From CALCZU01 sp964396165 (GTDB taxonomy: Bacteria > Bdellovibrionota > FAC87 > UBA2466): DNA of 64,000 nt. Shown in pieces: positions 17,384 through 27,222 of this stretch. Position numbers and translations under genes: made by a program. The stretch lies in assembly GCA_964396165.1 (NCBI GenBank), contig CAYNEF010000015.1:1-64000 (forward strand). Direction: 5' to 3'. Numbering within the stretch: the stretch's first letter is position 1; the number at the start of each line of letters is the position of its first letter. The notes beneath the pieces were generated by a model that saw only the letters and a program-made list of their open reading frames with translations, was not told the DNA's origin and ran no database searches.

Positions 17384-18565
17384 TTAAGCTTTCAGGTACC
17401 AGACAACTTCATTTGTACCGCACTGGGCTAACACGGGGAGAACCTTCCTCATCAGCCTGGGAATACGCTCTTCGAGCATCTTTTTCTTTAACTTACCGCT
17501 TCTAAAACGGTCACCAGCTTTAGGAAATCTCAGCTCCAAACCTTCAGGGATTTCAAATGACACGCCAAGACTTAATGGGCCTTTGATTTTTGAGAGCCGA
17601 AAAATCTGTTTTTTATTTTGGAAAAATACCTGCTCGCAAGACACAGAAAGATGGGCTCCTTCAGGCAAGCTTAAGTCTTTTCCCGCTTCTATACTTTTTA
17701 GGGCGCGTACCAAAGTCTCTCTGTCGGGTGTTACTTTTAATTTACAAAAAAGCAAATGGAGAAAGTGCGCTTGGGCTACTTTGTCGAGCTTGAGAAATTT
17801 CGTTTGAGAGAACCGAAACCAAAAAGTATTTTCGCTTACCAATTTTTTGTACGTGCGCTTATTTTTTTTCTCTAAATAAGTGTTTGTAGAATGGAGTTCT
17901 TCACTGAGTTTAGAAGTCTTGTTATAGAGTGAAAAAGCGCCGCCGTGTCTACTTGAAATCTTCTCTAATACCGGAATCAGCTCTTGTCTAATTTCGTTTC
18001 TGAAATAACGGCTTTCAAAATTCGTGTGATCCGTTCGGTAGGCAATTTGATGTTCTTTTAAATACGTATCAATTTCGAGCGGTGTAATTTCCAGTAGAGG
18101 TCTTATGTAACTGCCATTTTTTTTCTTCATGCCGGCAAGACCTACCTGCCCCGTACCGCGGATGAGCCGCATTAAGATAGTTTCCAGTTGGTCTTGAGCG
18201 TGGTGCCCTAAGACAATGTAATCAAAACCTGTTTCTTTTAGTACGCTTTTAAAAATCTCTCGTCTTAGGTTTCTTAAGGATGCCTCTGAACTTTTCGTAA
18301 CATCAGGAGTAAAAACGCTAAAGGAAATGTCTGATTTTACGCAACTGTCTTTAACTAGTTTCTCATCCTGACTAGAGTCTTTTCCCCTTAAACGGTAGTT
18401 CACATGCACTACATGCAGATTTTCTTTTGGGATAAGTTGGGAAAAAAGATGCAACAGGCATTGGGAGTCTTTGCCGCCTGACACACCAAGTACATATTTT
18501 TTTTGAGCAAAGTTATTGCCGGCAGTTAACAGTAACGCGCATTGGGTTTTGTCTAAGAGATCCAC
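17384..18565 (-). CDS. tilS: tRNA(Ile)-lysidine synthetase TilS
   Basis: The PP-loop ATPase motif SGGKDS is at 29-34 and the conserved YRLRG and GHHAQDQLETILMRLIRGTG segments follow. A C-terminal tRNA-binding part (about 310-393) contains FPKAGDRFRSG. TilS changes the wobble C of the CAU anticodon of tRNA-Ile2 to lysidine so that AUA is read as Ile. Length 393 is in the lower part of the family range. Confidence 0.93.
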   Translation of the reverse strand: MDLLDKTQCALLLTAGNNFAQKKYVLGVSGGKDSQCLLHLFSQLIPKENLHVVHVNYRLRGKDSSQDEKLVKDSCVKSDISFSVFTPDVTKSSEASLRNLRREIFKSVLKETGFDYIVLGHHAQDQLETILMRLIRGTGQVGLAGMKKKNGSYIRPLLEITPLEIDTYLKEHQIAYRTDHTNFESRYFRNEIRQELIPVLEKISSRHGGAFSLYNKTSKLSEELHSTNTYLEKKNKRTYKKLVSENTFWFRFSQTKFLKLDKVAQAHFLHLLFCKLKVTPDRETLVRALKSIEAGKDLSLPEGAHLSVSCEQVFFQNKKQIFRLSKIKGPLSLGVSFEIPEGLELRFPKAGDRFRSGKLKKKMLEERIPRLMRKVLPVLAQCGTNEVVWYLKA

Positions 18566-18605
18566 TTAAGGATTGGATTTACCTGATATACTCGGCTTGT
18601 TCAAG

Positions 18606-19547
18606 TTAGTCTTCTGGATGGGGATCTTCTGCAGCTGGCTCTTCTGAGACAGGGTTTTCAGACTCAGCATCGTTTGAGCGGACTTCTTCGTCATCGGCTT
18701 TGTCTCTGCCTTTTTTCTTTTTGCCGGCATTCTCATCGTTTTCTTCATCGGCTTTGGCTTCGTTATTTTTTTCTTCTTCTTCTCTTTGACGTTCTCTTTC
18801 AATCTCAGCATCTCTTTTTCGTCTATATTCTTCGTAAGCGATATCACCCTGATCTCGTTGTTCGGGAGCTTTGGGGGGTAGGATGCTGCTGGGGTTTGTG
18901 GGCACTATTGCGCTGCCCGGACGTTTGGGTTGAGTATTAGCAGGTGATCTGGCTTCCGCGACTGATTGTTCCAGCGGGAGTTTCATGCTTTTCGGGTTCT
19001 TCTCTGCCGTAGTTTTGTCTCTGTCTGATTTAAGCGCTCTTACGAAAAAGAAAAGCATTACGACTACAAGACCAATGCCAGCAAACACAATCTCTGGTCG
19101 GGATCGTTCGCCTGATGGGAGATTTAATTTCACATCATCTTCAGATAGGTCGGGCTCTGCTTTACTGGTGACGGAAGTCGAGTGGAGTAAAAGATCTTCA
19201 GTGCGAATAGAAGCAATGTCTTCAGGCAAAAGCGACTTCGCTTTATATTTTAAGTCTTCGTCTTCAACGGATTCTCGTCGTTCTTTAATTACCGATTCGG
19301 AAGGAAGTGCATCGTTTGTAGAGGGGGTTTTTAATGCAACAGGATCAATGCGTCTATCGAATTCAGGGTATTGCCAGAGAAACTTCCAATCGGTTTTCTC
19401 AGTTTTGTCTTTGCGTACTTCACAGGCAAGATCATTTCGTCTTAAAATACCTTCTTCGATTAATGCCTGGATTTCCAATTGAATGAGCGGCCCCTTTGGG
19501 GCTCGGTTGATGAGGACTATCCATTCTTTTTTAATTTCTTCCGGCAT
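18606..19547 (-). CDS. GYF_2-like membrane protein of unknown function
   Basis: Residues 7-62 resemble the bacterial GYF_2 pattern: EWIVLIN at the start, KGPLIQLEIQALIEEG, then LACEV and DWKFLWQYPEF. A single transmembrane helix follows (about 152-170, FAGIGLVVVMLFFFVRAL), then a Pro-rich linker and a very acidic/basic C-terminal tail from about 230. The N-terminus would be cytoplasmic and the tail outside, or the reverse. The start overlaps the end of suhB by 31 bp, so it is translationally linked to it. No catalytic residues seen. Confidence 0.7.
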   Translation of the reverse strand: MPEEIKKEWIVLINRAPKGPLIQLEIQALIEEGILRRNDLACEVRKDKTEKTDWKFLWQYPEFDRRIDPVALKTPSTNDALPSESVIKERRESVEDEDLKYKAKSLLPEDIASIRTEDLLLHSTSVTSKAEPDLSEDDVKLNLPSGERSRPEIVFAGIGLVVVMLFFFVRALKSDRDKTTAEKNPKSMKLPLEQSVAEARSPANTQPKRPGSAIVPTNPSSILPPKAPEQRDQGDIAYEEYRRKRDAEIERERQREEEEKNNEAKADEENDENAGKKKKGRDKADDEEVRSNDAESENPVSEEPAAEDPHPED

Positions 19548-20308
19548 TTTATTGCACTGACCATTTTGTCATGTATTCGCCCGTTCGAGGCGACTACCTG
19601 TTTGTCAAAAATCGAAACTTTTTTACCATCGTACCCTGAGATTTTTCCGCCTGCTTCTTCCACTAGCAAAAATCCCGCTGCCACATCCCACGGAGCTAAT
19701 CCCTTTTCCCAGAACGCATCGTAACGGCCTGAAGCAACCTGAGCCAAATCCAGCGCTGCTGAACCCGGTCTTCTTACTCCTAAACATTGCTCGTTCAGGT
19801 TGGAGAAAATTTTCATTTCATCCTGAAGAACACTTGCTTTGGAGTAGTAAAAACCCGTACCTACCAGAGCATCTTCAAGCGCTTTCTCTTTGGAAACCCG
19901 AATTCTTTTATCGTTTAAAAAAGCGCCCTTACCACGTTCTGCAAAAAACATTTCTTTTAAAATCGGATGATAAACAACACCCGAATGTGGTTTGCCGTTT
20001 ATGTACAAACCAATGGAGACACTGAACCAGGGAAAACCGTGCGCGTAATTGGAGGTTCCATCCAATGGATCAATGATCCACAATAAACCCGGATCCCCTT
20101 TAAACTCTCCACTCTCTTCTGTAATTATCGAACTTTCTTTAAATTTCCTGAAGATCTTACTTAAAATGTGACTCTCTGCGTTTTTATCCGCCTCAGTCAC
20201 AATCCCCGCGCCTGCTTTTTTTTCGATGTTTTTTACGTTGCCGAAGTGGTGGAGCAAAATTTTGCCCGCTCCCTCTGCCGCATCGTATAAGAATTTTTTA
20301 TACTCCAC
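19517..20308 (-). CDS. suhB: Inositol monophosphatase family protein (SuhB-like)
   Basis: The metal-binding motifs of the family are all present: TEE (63-65), IDPLDGTSNY (79-88) and WDVAAGFLLVEEAGG near 218. These enzymes hydrolyse inositol monophosphate in a Mg-dependent way; the E. coli homologue SuhB also assists rRNA transcription. Length 263 is typical. The start overlaps the stop of the preceding gene by one base. Confidence 0.9.
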   Translation of the reverse strand: MEYKKFLYDAAEGAGKILLHHFGNVKNIEKKAGAGIVTEADKNAESHILSKIFRKFKESSIITEESGEFKGDPGLLWIIDPLDGTSNYAHGFPWFSVSIGLYINGKPHSGVVYHPILKEMFFAERGKGAFLNDKRIRVSKEKALEDALVGTGFYYSKASVLQDEMKIFSNLNEQCLGVRRPGSAALDLAQVASGRYDAFWEKGLAPWDVAAGFLLVEEAGGKISGYDGKKVSIFDKQVVASNGRIHDKMVSAIKCRKKLKKNG

Positions 20309-20862
20309 TAGTTGCTCACTTTTTTACGCGCCAAGGTGGATACCTTATCGTATTCCTCATGCGCTTCATTCTCTGCCTGAGTGCGCATTTGATCCACGAT
20401 TGCTTCATTCTGTTTTAATTTCGCTTCGTATTGTTTTTTAGAAGCACGTAAATATTCCGTTTCAAATACTGCGTCTTTTACTTTATTTTCCAGCTCAGGA
20501 AGCATCGACTTCATAAAGGCAACGTACTTTTCGTCGTCAAATGGAACGGATCTTACGGGCTCTTTTTGCTCGCGGTAAAAGCACAGTGTTTTTCGAATCA
20601 ACATGTCGACGGGGTTTTGATCCCTGATTTTATCGGGAGTATCGTTAATGCGTTCTCTTAACGAAAGGAGTCTGAAAATTCTTTTCGCAAAGTTCTTGTC
20701 TTTTACGACGGAGCCTCTCGCCGTTGCCTCAAAAAAAGAAATAAACGGTTCTTGCTCCGGCAGTAACTCTGAACAGGTCATCGGCAGCGAGTACACGGTC
20801 AATTCTTTTGCAAAACCGAGTAAGGGAAGTATAAAAAATACTAAGATGAGACAGGCTTTCAT
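20308..20862 (-). CDS. Secreted protein of unknown function with coiled-coil C-terminus
   Basis: I start at the ATG at 20862, which gives a clean signal peptide (KACLILVFFILPLLGFA). A longer frame to 20916 adds 18 residues before that signal and is less likely. The mature protein has two cysteines and a C-terminal charged helix (about 120-180) rich in Glu, Lys and Gln, probably a coiled coil. It heads the suhB-tilS-ftsH direction. Not recognised. Confidence 0.65.
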   Translation of the reverse strand: MKACLILVFFILPLLGFAKELTVYSLPMTCSELLPEQEPFISFFEATARGSVVKDKNFAKRIFRLLSLRERINDTPDKIRDQNPVDMLIRKTLCFYREQKEPVRSVPFDDEKYVAFMKSMLPELENKVKDAVFETEYLRASKKQYEAKLKQNEAIVDQMRTQAENEAHEEYDKVSTLARKKVSN

Positions 20863-20922
20863 GGTGACTCCATTTTTTAATAAGTATATCATCAAACCTT
20901 TAAATGGGGTTGGCAAGCGTCA

Positions 20923-22113
20923 ATGAAACACTATGATTTGGTAGTTTTGGGGGAGGAAATTGCGGGCATTTGGTATCTGAAAGAGCTCGCAAAAAAATAC
21001 CAAGATCCCGCGCTGCTTAAGAAAAAAAACGGATTGCCACAAAGTATTCTTTGGGTACGTACACGGAACGAACTTCCCGTATTCCGTTTGCCCGTTTCGA
21101 TTGCGACGCAATTTGAAATTCCGATAGGGGAACGCTGGAATATGGAACTGGCTTTTCCAGAGAAAGTGATTCTTTGGAACCAGAAAAAAATCGATTCTTA
21201 TCTTGCTGGTCACCCTCTTAAAACCGGGAGCTGGCTCACTCAAGACAAAACAACTACGCGTATCTGCCAGCATTTGCTTACCCAAATCTCTGAGTTGGGA
21301 GTTATCGCAAAAGGAATTTGGTCAAGTCAGGGGTACTCTGATAATTTAAGTAATGAGTCAAAAGTATGGGCGAGTTTTTTGTGTGGAGAAATGGCTTCGT
21401 GGGATACCACAAAAGAAAATCCCTTTCCTAAAGTGGAAGTCCTGACACTTGAGTCCCAAAATCAAATTTTAAAACTTAAATCTTCGCATAAGCAAGTAGA
21501 GCTTGAAGTTTTGAATGGTGAGAAATATTCCACAAGCAAATTGCTTTTGAATTCGGAGCTCTCACGTCTTAAAACACTTATTGGCGAAGAGAGTTTTCAA
21601 AGTATCGGTTTCAGTGATGAAGTCTTTTCCGATTTTGCGCTTTATGGTTTGCAAATTGAATTTGAAAAAGAGGCCTACCTGCCCTTTCAAAAATCCTGTC
21701 TGTTATTTTCTTCCGAAGGCGTTCCAGATACAAACCGGGAAATTTCGCTTCTCGAAGGGCATGGTAATTTAAGGCTCCAGGTTTGTGAGAGACGAAATGC
21801 CTCGCTCTATCATATTTTGGAAAGATTTAAACTCGCGCTGAAAGATTTAAGCCGGGGATACCCGGAATTACCCCTAAAAGTAAAAAGCTATTATCCTCCT
21901 CTGGGGCTTGAGTCGTGTTATTCCGACAGCTCTCGAAGAGATGCGATCAACCTTTTGAACAGTGAAAAGCGCGATCTTTACCGACTGACGCAAGTGACAT
22001 CGGGGACTGCTGTGACGAGTATTAAAAATATTTCCCCCCAGGTGAATTGCCACATGCCCTACCCGTATGGAACCCTGATGGAATCAAAAAAACTTCTGTC
22101 AGAATATGGGTAA
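20923..22113 (+). CDS. Conserved protein with degenerate Rossmann-like N-terminus
   Basis: The N-terminus MKHYDLVVLGEEIAGIWYL has the strand-turn-helix shape of an FAD/NAD-binding fold, but the usual GxGxxG is degenerate (GEEIAG). No other oxidoreductase motif is clear over 396 residues. No signal peptide. It is divergent from the secreted-protein gene (about 60 bp apart) and lies 75 bp upstream of argS. It may be a diverged flavoprotein; confidence in function is low. Confidence 0.65.
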   Translation: MKHYDLVVLGEEIAGIWYLKELAKKYQDPALLKKKNGLPQSILWVRTRNELPVFRLPVSIATQFEIPIGERWNMELAFPEKVILWNQKKIDSYLAGHPLKTGSWLTQDKTTTRICQHLLTQISELGVIAKGIWSSQGYSDNLSNESKVWASFLCGEMASWDTTKENPFPKVEVLTLESQNQILKLKSSHKQVELEVLNGEKYSTSKLLLNSELSRLKTLIGEESFQSIGFSDEVFSDFALYGLQIEFEKEAYLPFQKSCLLFSSEGVPDTNREISLLEGHGNLRLQVCERRNASLYHILERFKLALKDLSRGYPELPLKVKSYYPPLGLESCYSDSSRRDAINLLNSEKRDLYRLTQVTSGTAVTSIKNISPQVNCHMPYPYGTLMESKKLLSEYG

Positions 22114-22188
22114 TGCGTTGAGTCAACCTCTTGAAGTCCCTTTCGTTTAAGAGTACAAATAATTAAAATAACTACAGGAACTTAAAAG

Positions 22189-23919
22189 ATGCCTTATTAC
22201 AGCGCCAAGTTGAGAGTTACCGAAGCGATTACAACGTACTTTGCTCATCCCGAACTGACTGCCGAAAAAGTACAGGCAGAGCTCTCCACCCCTCCGAGTC
22301 TCGACTTAGGACACTTTGCATTCCCCTGCTTTAGGCTCGCAAAACTTATGGGCGTACCCGCTGGCAAGATTGTGATGGAGGCCACCCAAAAATTAAAAGT
22401 TCCCGGCATGACATTGAGTGCTTCAGGCCCTTATTTAAATTTTAAGGTTAACCCCAGAGATTTGTTTCATCTTGTGACGGAAGAAATCACAACGCAAAAA
22501 AGCAAATACGGTGCTGATGGAAGCGGTAATGGATTAAAAGTAGTTCTCGAATACTGCTCGCCAAATATCGCCAAGCGCCTCGGTTTTCAGCACATCCGAA
22601 GTACATTGATTGGAAATATTCTTTCCAATGTGTATGAGTTTTTGGGTTACTCAACAGAAAGAATCAATTTTGTAGGAGATTGGGGTTCTCAATTTGCCCG
22701 TCTGCTTGCTGCCTTTGAACTTTGGGGAAAAAAAGAAAAGCTCAATAAAAATGATTTGTCTGCTTCGATGGATCACTTGCTTGAAATTTACGTACGCTTT
22801 CACAAGGAAATGGAATCGCAACCAGAACTTTTGGGGCGCGCGAGTGAATGTTTGCAGCGGCTAGAAAAAAACGAACCCAAAACGCGCGAGCTTTGGAGCC
22901 TAGTCCGAGAAATCAGCGTTCTGTCGATGGAAAAAACACTTTCCCGCATGCAGATTCGCTTTCACCATGTGGAAGGCGAAAGCCATTACACAACCGAAGT
23001 GGATAAAACTCTCGAAGAAATTAAAAAGAAAGCGGACGCAAAAATTTCTGAAGGTGCCTGGATTGTCGAAGTACCAGACGTAACAGTGCCTGCGCTGATT
23101 CAAAAACGCGATGGCACGACACTTTATCTGACCCGTGATATCGCAGCATTGATTGATCGCTATGAGCGGTTTCACTTTCATAAAAGTATATATGTCGTTT
23201 CCGAGCAGCAGCGCTTACACTTTCAACAACTCTTCGGTGTTGTGACAAAGATGGGTTATCCCTACGGCAAAGCGTGTGAGCATGTCGCATTCGGTACGGT
23301 CTTATTCGGCTCTGAAAAGATGTCGACACGTGAAGGCCGGGTTATCTTTTTAGATGCAATTTTAGACGAAGCAAAAGCGCTGGCTTTAGAAGAATGCACC
23401 AAGAAAAATCCGGAATTGGCGAATAAGGAAGAAGTGGCAGAAATCGTCGGAGTCGGCGCTGTTATTTTCGGCAATATGTCTTCTCACAGAACACGTGACA
23501 TTCAATTTGACTGGAAAAATGTTTTAGCTTTTGACGGGGAAACAGGCCCCTATGTTCAATACGCCAACGTGCGCTCCAGAAGTTTGTTAGAAAAAGCCGG
23601 GATTAACAAAGATACCTTTCAACCGCCTAAATTAGCTGAGTCTCATCCGATTGCTTTGGAAGAAGAAGCGTTGATTGTGACGCTCTCTCGTTACCGGGCG
23701 ATGTTAAAACAAATTGTTTCAGAAAATGATCCGTATTATCTGACAAGTTATCTGATTGATTTGGCGAAAGCCTTTAATCGTTTTTATTACCAGTTCCCGG
23801 TTCTTCAAGCCGCAGACGAAGCAAGCCGCGATATGCGCATTGCCCTTGTGGTTTGCACGGAAGAAGTAATTAGAAACGGGTTAGCATTACTGGGAATCAA
23901 GTGTCCGAAAGAAATGTAA
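22189..23919 (+). CDS. argS: Arginyl-tRNA synthetase
   Basis: Class I synthetase that charges tRNA-Arg. The 576 residues show the N-terminal additional domain (DLGHFAFPCFRLAK), the ATP site around SPNIAKRLGFQHIRST (HIGH equivalent), the ArgRS-specific GDWGSQFARL, the KMSTREGR loop replacing KMSK, and the C-terminal anticodon-binding helices with FNRFYYQFPV. A complete gene of normal length. Confidence 0.97.
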   Translation: MPYYSAKLRVTEAITTYFAHPELTAEKVQAELSTPPSLDLGHFAFPCFRLAKLMGVPAGKIVMEATQKLKVPGMTLSASGPYLNFKVNPRDLFHLVTEEITTQKSKYGADGSGNGLKVVLEYCSPNIAKRLGFQHIRSTLIGNILSNVYEFLGYSTERINFVGDWGSQFARLLAAFELWGKKEKLNKNDLSASMDHLLEIYVRFHKEMESQPELLGRASECLQRLEKNEPKTRELWSLVREISVLSMEKTLSRMQIRFHHVEGESHYTTEVDKTLEEIKKKADAKISEGAWIVEVPDVTVPALIQKRDGTTLYLTRDIAALIDRYERFHFHKSIYVVSEQQRLHFQQLFGVVTKMGYPYGKACEHVAFGTVLFGSEKMSTREGRVIFLDAILDEAKALALEECTKKNPELANKEEVAEIVGVGAVIFGNMSSHRTRDIQFDWKNVLAFDGETGPYVQYANVRSRSLLEKAGINKDTFQPPKLAESHPIALEEEALIVTLSRYRAMLKQIVSENDPYYLTSYLIDLAKAFNRFYYQFPVLQAADEASRDMRIALVVCTEEVIRNGLALLGIKCPKEM

Positions 23920-24947
23920 TCCAAAAAATCCTGATTTTTCGCTTCTCTTCCTTAGGCGATATCGTCATGGCGACCCCGATGATACGCGTCTTGCGTGAAA
24001 AATACCCGTTCGCACAAATCGACATGGTCGTAAGAGAAGATTTTTTTGATCTTATCAAACACAATCCACATCTAGATGCGAAAATTTCTTTGGGTAGAAA
24101 AGAAGGAATACGTGGCGTGATTCGCCTGTTAAAGCAGCTAAACTTAGAACGCTACGATGTCATCTATGATGCGCATAGAAGTTTGCGCACCCTTTTTATG
24201 ATGCCCTTTTTGAAAGCGGGAAAGAAACTTTACTTTGATAAAATGTACTTAAGACGCAGTCTCGCACTAACTTTTAAATTGCGGTTATTAAAGCATCTGC
24301 CACGAACACTTGTCCGTTACATCGAGCCTTTAAAAGAAATCGGTGTAAGTGATGACAAAAAAGGGCCGGAAGTTTTTTTTACAGAAGAAGAAAAAATTAG
24401 TGCCACGTCAAAGTCAGGCCTTAAGAAAACACACTCTCTTCTTGTCGGCATCATCCCGTCTGCGCAATGGCCGGGCAAACGTTGGCCAGACATGCGGTTT
24501 CGAGAACTGATTCAGCGCTTACTGTCTGATGCTCGTTTTCAGTTCGTTGTCTTTGGTGGTAAATCAGATTCGTTTATTGATGAAATCTGTAAGGGCTTAC
24601 CGGTAGACAGAGTTCTTAATTTAAAAGGGAAACTGACGATTTCCGAATGCATGGCACTCATTAAAGAATGCCAATTTGTGATCGCAAACGATACGGGGCT
24701 AATGCACGTCGCTGATGCACTCGACATCCCTTCTCTTTTATTTTTAGGCCCCACTTCAAAGGAATTGGGTTGTTTACCGTTTCATCCAAAAGCCATCGTT
24801 TTAGAGCATGATCTTTTTTGTCGTCCCTGTTCAAAAAACGGTGAAGCGCCTTGCATCCGTAAGGAGCGTTACTGTCTTACTCTCACGACAACCGAGATGG
24901 CTTATCAAGCAAGCTTAAAAATGGCCCTCACAGCGGGGGTTCGATGA
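23901..24947 (+). CDS. Glycosyltransferase family 9 (heptosyltransferase-like)
   Basis: The N-terminus ILIFRFSSLGDIVMATPMIRVLREKYP is the signature of ADP-heptose:LPS heptosyltransferases (WaaC/WaaF family). The C-terminal half has the donor site with GIIPSAQWPGKRWP and NDTGLMHVADALDIPSLLFLG. It probably adds a heptose to the LPS inner core at the cytoplasmic membrane face. The start is a GTG inside argS (19-bp overlap), and the gene overlaps waaA by 4 bp, giving an argS-GT9-waaA operon. Confidence 0.9.
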   Translation: MSERNVIQKILIFRFSSLGDIVMATPMIRVLREKYPFAQIDMVVREDFFDLIKHNPHLDAKISLGRKEGIRGVIRLLKQLNLERYDVIYDAHRSLRTLFMMPFLKAGKKLYFDKMYLRRSLALTFKLRLLKHLPRTLVRYIEPLKEIGVSDDKKGPEVFFTEEEKISATSKSGLKKTHSLLVGIIPSAQWPGKRWPDMRFRELIQRLLSDARFQFVVFGGKSDSFIDEICKGLPVDRVLNLKGKLTISECMALIKECQFVIANDTGLMHVADALDIPSLLFLGPTSKELGCLPFHPKAIVLEHDLFCRPCSKNGEAPCIRKERYCLTLTTTEMAYQASLKMALTAGVR

Positions 24948-26203
24948 AGTCGCTGCAATACACAGTGGGGTATTTTTTCTTTTTAGTAGCTGCCCATTTG
25001 CTGATGCCGTTTAATAAAAAAATTCGCTTAGGCGTTTTGGGCAGGTACAAAGCTGCATTTCGACTTCTAACGCTTCAAATCCCAGATGAAAAAAAAGTGT
25101 ACTGGTTTCACGTCGCCTCAAGTGGGGAGCTTGAACAAGTCTTGCCGATTTTGGATCTGCTAAAAGAACAAATTCCCCAGGCGTATGTTTTTGTTACCTA
25201 CTTCTCCCCTTCTGGAGAAAAATCGATTCGTTTGGAAACCGCGCGACGAGTAAAAAATAAAAAGTCCATCCCTTGGGATTACGCCGATTATTCTTTGTTT
25301 GATTTTAAATCTGTGATGTTGCAAGTAGTAAAAAAAATCAAGCCTGTGGCTTTTATTGCGATCCACCGGGAAATTTGGCCGGGTATTTTAATGGCTTGCA
25401 AGGCAAAACAAGTTCCCAGTTATTTGTTTTCTGCCTATTTCCCAGCATCGAGCGCAAACACTTTTTGGAAGTACACGAACTGGATTAAGTATTTTAAACT
25501 TGTGGGAACAGTGGATGAAGGTTCTGTCGCCTTTTTAAAGTCCGTAGTCCCCAGTCTTACGGCTCAGAAAATTGGTGATTCCAGAATTGAACGTGTAGTC
25601 TCCAGACGAAAACTTCAGTCTGGTCCCCCTCCTTACGCAACCTTTTTTGAAAACCAGAAAGTGGTAGTCGTAGGAAGCGTCTGGCCCAAAGACTTTGACG
25701 AGTTGATTAAGGCAGTTCGCCTGCACAAAGATAAAAGATTTATTTTTGTACCGCACGAACCAAAGACGGAATTTACAAACCACATCATCGAAAGTCTGAA
25801 GAACGAAGGCCTCATCGCACGTCTGTGGAGCCGGTGGTTGCTTGAGCCGGATACGACAAGCCAAATCGTATATGATTCTGTTGGGGGATTGTTTGAGTTG
25901 TATTCGATTGCACGTTTTGCCTTTGTGGGCGGTGGCTTTGTCAAAAGAGTCCATAATGTGCTTGAGCCCGCAGCATACGGGTTACCTATTCTCACAGGGC
26001 CGCTAATGGAAAACTCTCGAGAAGCGATTGAGCTTCTTCAAACACACGGTCTTTTTAGGTGTGCAGATGGAGGCGTGATAAGTAAAACGTTTAACGTCAT
26101 CGATCAGCAGGATAATTATCTTGCCGCCAAGGAAAACGTGGAAAGATTTATTAAGAATGGCGTCGGAGCCTCGCAAAAATACGTTGATTTAATTGCTCGT
26201 TAA
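24944..26203 (+). CDS. waaA: 3-deoxy-D-manno-octulosonic acid (Kdo) transferase
   Basis: WaaA adds Kdo from CMP-Kdo to lipid IV-A. Features over 419 residues: an N-terminal membrane anchor (about 8-24), the acceptor-site ASSGELEQ with the catalytic glutamate, and the C-terminal donor site with VVGSVWPKDF, FVPHEP and FAFVGGGFVKRVHNVLEPAAYG, the family fingerprint. The first bases overlap the preceding glycosyltransferase by 4 bp. Confidence 0.93.
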   Translation: MKSLQYTVGYFFFLVAAHLLMPFNKKIRLGVLGRYKAAFRLLTLQIPDEKKVYWFHVASSGELEQVLPILDLLKEQIPQAYVFVTYFSPSGEKSIRLETARRVKNKKSIPWDYADYSLFDFKSVMLQVVKKIKPVAFIAIHREIWPGILMACKAKQVPSYLFSAYFPASSANTFWKYTNWIKYFKLVGTVDEGSVAFLKSVVPSLTAQKIGDSRIERVVSRRKLQSGPPPYATFFENQKVVVVGSVWPKDFDELIKAVRLHKDKRFIFVPHEPKTEFTNHIIESLKNEGLIARLWSRWLLEPDTTSQIVYDSVGGLFELYSIARFAFVGGGFVKRVHNVLEPAAYGLPILTGPLMENSREAIELLQTHGLFRCADGGVISKTFNVIDQQDNYLAAKENVERFIKNGVGASQKYVDLIAR

Positions 26204-26836
26204 GTGGTGCAAGAAGTAGTTTTTAAACAGAAATAACTTACAATATTCCGCAAATACTTTTAAAGACGCATCGATAAACTTCTCAGGATGCAGTACGCCA
26301 ATTTGAGACAGTTCAGAGGGTGCGGGATAAGGGATATATTCCATTTCGGGCGCAAGAGTTTTAAAAATAATTAGAGATCGCGGCATGTGGTATTCGGAAG
26401 TGATTAGTATCACGCGCGCGATGTGGTTTAAGTTCAGAATTTTTTGGGATTCTCGGGCGTTTTCTATAGTGGATGTGGAATTAGACTCAAGGATGATTTT
26501 CTTCCAGATCTCTTGCATGTTTTCTTTGCTATCGAGTTGAAAGTTCACAAGCTCGACAAGCTTTATGCCCTTGCCGCCGCCCGAGATAAGGAGGAGTTTA
26601 CTCTCCCTGCTTCTAAGCAGTTCGACTGCTTTGGGGATGCGGTTTCTATCGCCCGTGAGCACCACAATGGCTTCGTTTTCGATTTTGGGGGTCTTTAGTT
26701 GTTCTATTCCTAAGAGAGATTGCTCGGAATAGGCTCGGCACTGGAAGAAAAAGAAGGCAAAATCGATTAAAAAGGCAGCAAAAATCCCCAATAATAGCCA
26801 TGGGATCCACTTCAATCTGTGTGGGACGGTTAACAT
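26189..26836 (-). CDS. DUF218 / ElyC-SanA-like membrane protein
   Basis: A 215-residue protein with one N-terminal transmembrane helix (about 11-31) and a DUF218 domain: AIVVLTGDRNRIPKAVELL, LLLISGGGKG and LITSEYHMPRSLIIF. The E. coli relatives ElyC and SanA act in envelope and undecaprenyl-phosphate-linked processes. Its 3' end overlaps waaA tail to tail by 15 bp. Next to LPS genes, an envelope role is likely. Confidence 0.85.
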   Translation of the reverse strand: MLTVPHRLKWIPWLLLGIFAAFLIDFAFFFFQCRAYSEQSLLGIEQLKTPKIENEAIVVLTGDRNRIPKAVELLRSRESKLLLISGGGKGIKLVELVNFQLDSKENMQEIWKKIILESNSTSTIENARESQKILNLNHIARVILITSEYHMPRSLIIFKTLAPEMEYIPYPAPSELSQIGVLHPEKFIDASLKVFAEYCKLFLFKNYFLHHLTSN

Positions 26837-26883
26837 TTCAACTGCAACGTAGCGGAAACTTTAACTTTTTACAATAATTTGCT

Positions 26884-26912
26884 TGAAAATTGGCCCGTTT
26901 GTCACTAAAGCT
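26884..26912 (+). promoter_or_regulatory. Possible sigma-70-type promoter of rpmB
   Basis: TTGAAA (26884-26889), 17 bp, then TAAAGC, about 33 bp before the rpmB start codon. The -10 match is weak. This is the only reasonable promoter in the short gap. Confidence 0.35.
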
Positions 26913-26944
26913 AAGGGTCATATTTGTTTATTAAGGAGCTTATT

Positions 26945-27172
26945 GTGGCCAGACGTTGTGCATACTGTGACAAGACCCCGGTAGTGGGACATAAAATCAG
27001 TCACTCGAATATCAAGACAAAAATCCGTCATTTTCCAAACTTGCAAAAAGTACGTGCATTCTTGGATGGTGTTGTTCAAAGAGTGTATGTTTGTACGCGT
27101 TGTTTGCGTAGCGGCCGTTTAGTAAAACCGCCTGTAAGCAAACACACTAAAACTGCTCAACCAGCAGTTTAA
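26945..27172 (+). CDS. rpmB: 50S ribosomal protein L28
   Basis: The start is the GTG at 26945: AAGGAG (26933-26938) is 6 bp upstream and gives the canonical MARRC start; an upstream in-frame TTG at 26924 has no support. The 75-residue basic protein has VVGHKISHSNIKTKIRHFPNL and a C-terminal VYVCTRCLRSG. Two CxxC pairs (CAYC and CTRC) suggest a zinc-binding version. A terminator follows directly. Confidence 0.95.
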   Translation: MARRCAYCDKTPVVGHKISHSNIKTKIRHFPNLQKVRAFLDGVVQRVYVCTRCLRSGRLVKPPVSKHTKTAQPAV

Positions 27173-27192
27173 TATTCTCTCTCAATTTTAAG

Positions 27193-27222
27193 AACCCTCT
27201 CGTTCACGAGAGGGTTTTTTTT
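27193..27222 (+). terminator. Rho-independent terminator after rpmB
   Basis: A perfect 10-bp stem AACCCTCTCG / CGAGAGGGTT (27193-27202 with 27207-27216), loop TTCA, then a run of T. It lies 21 bp after the rpmB stop. Confidence 0.93.
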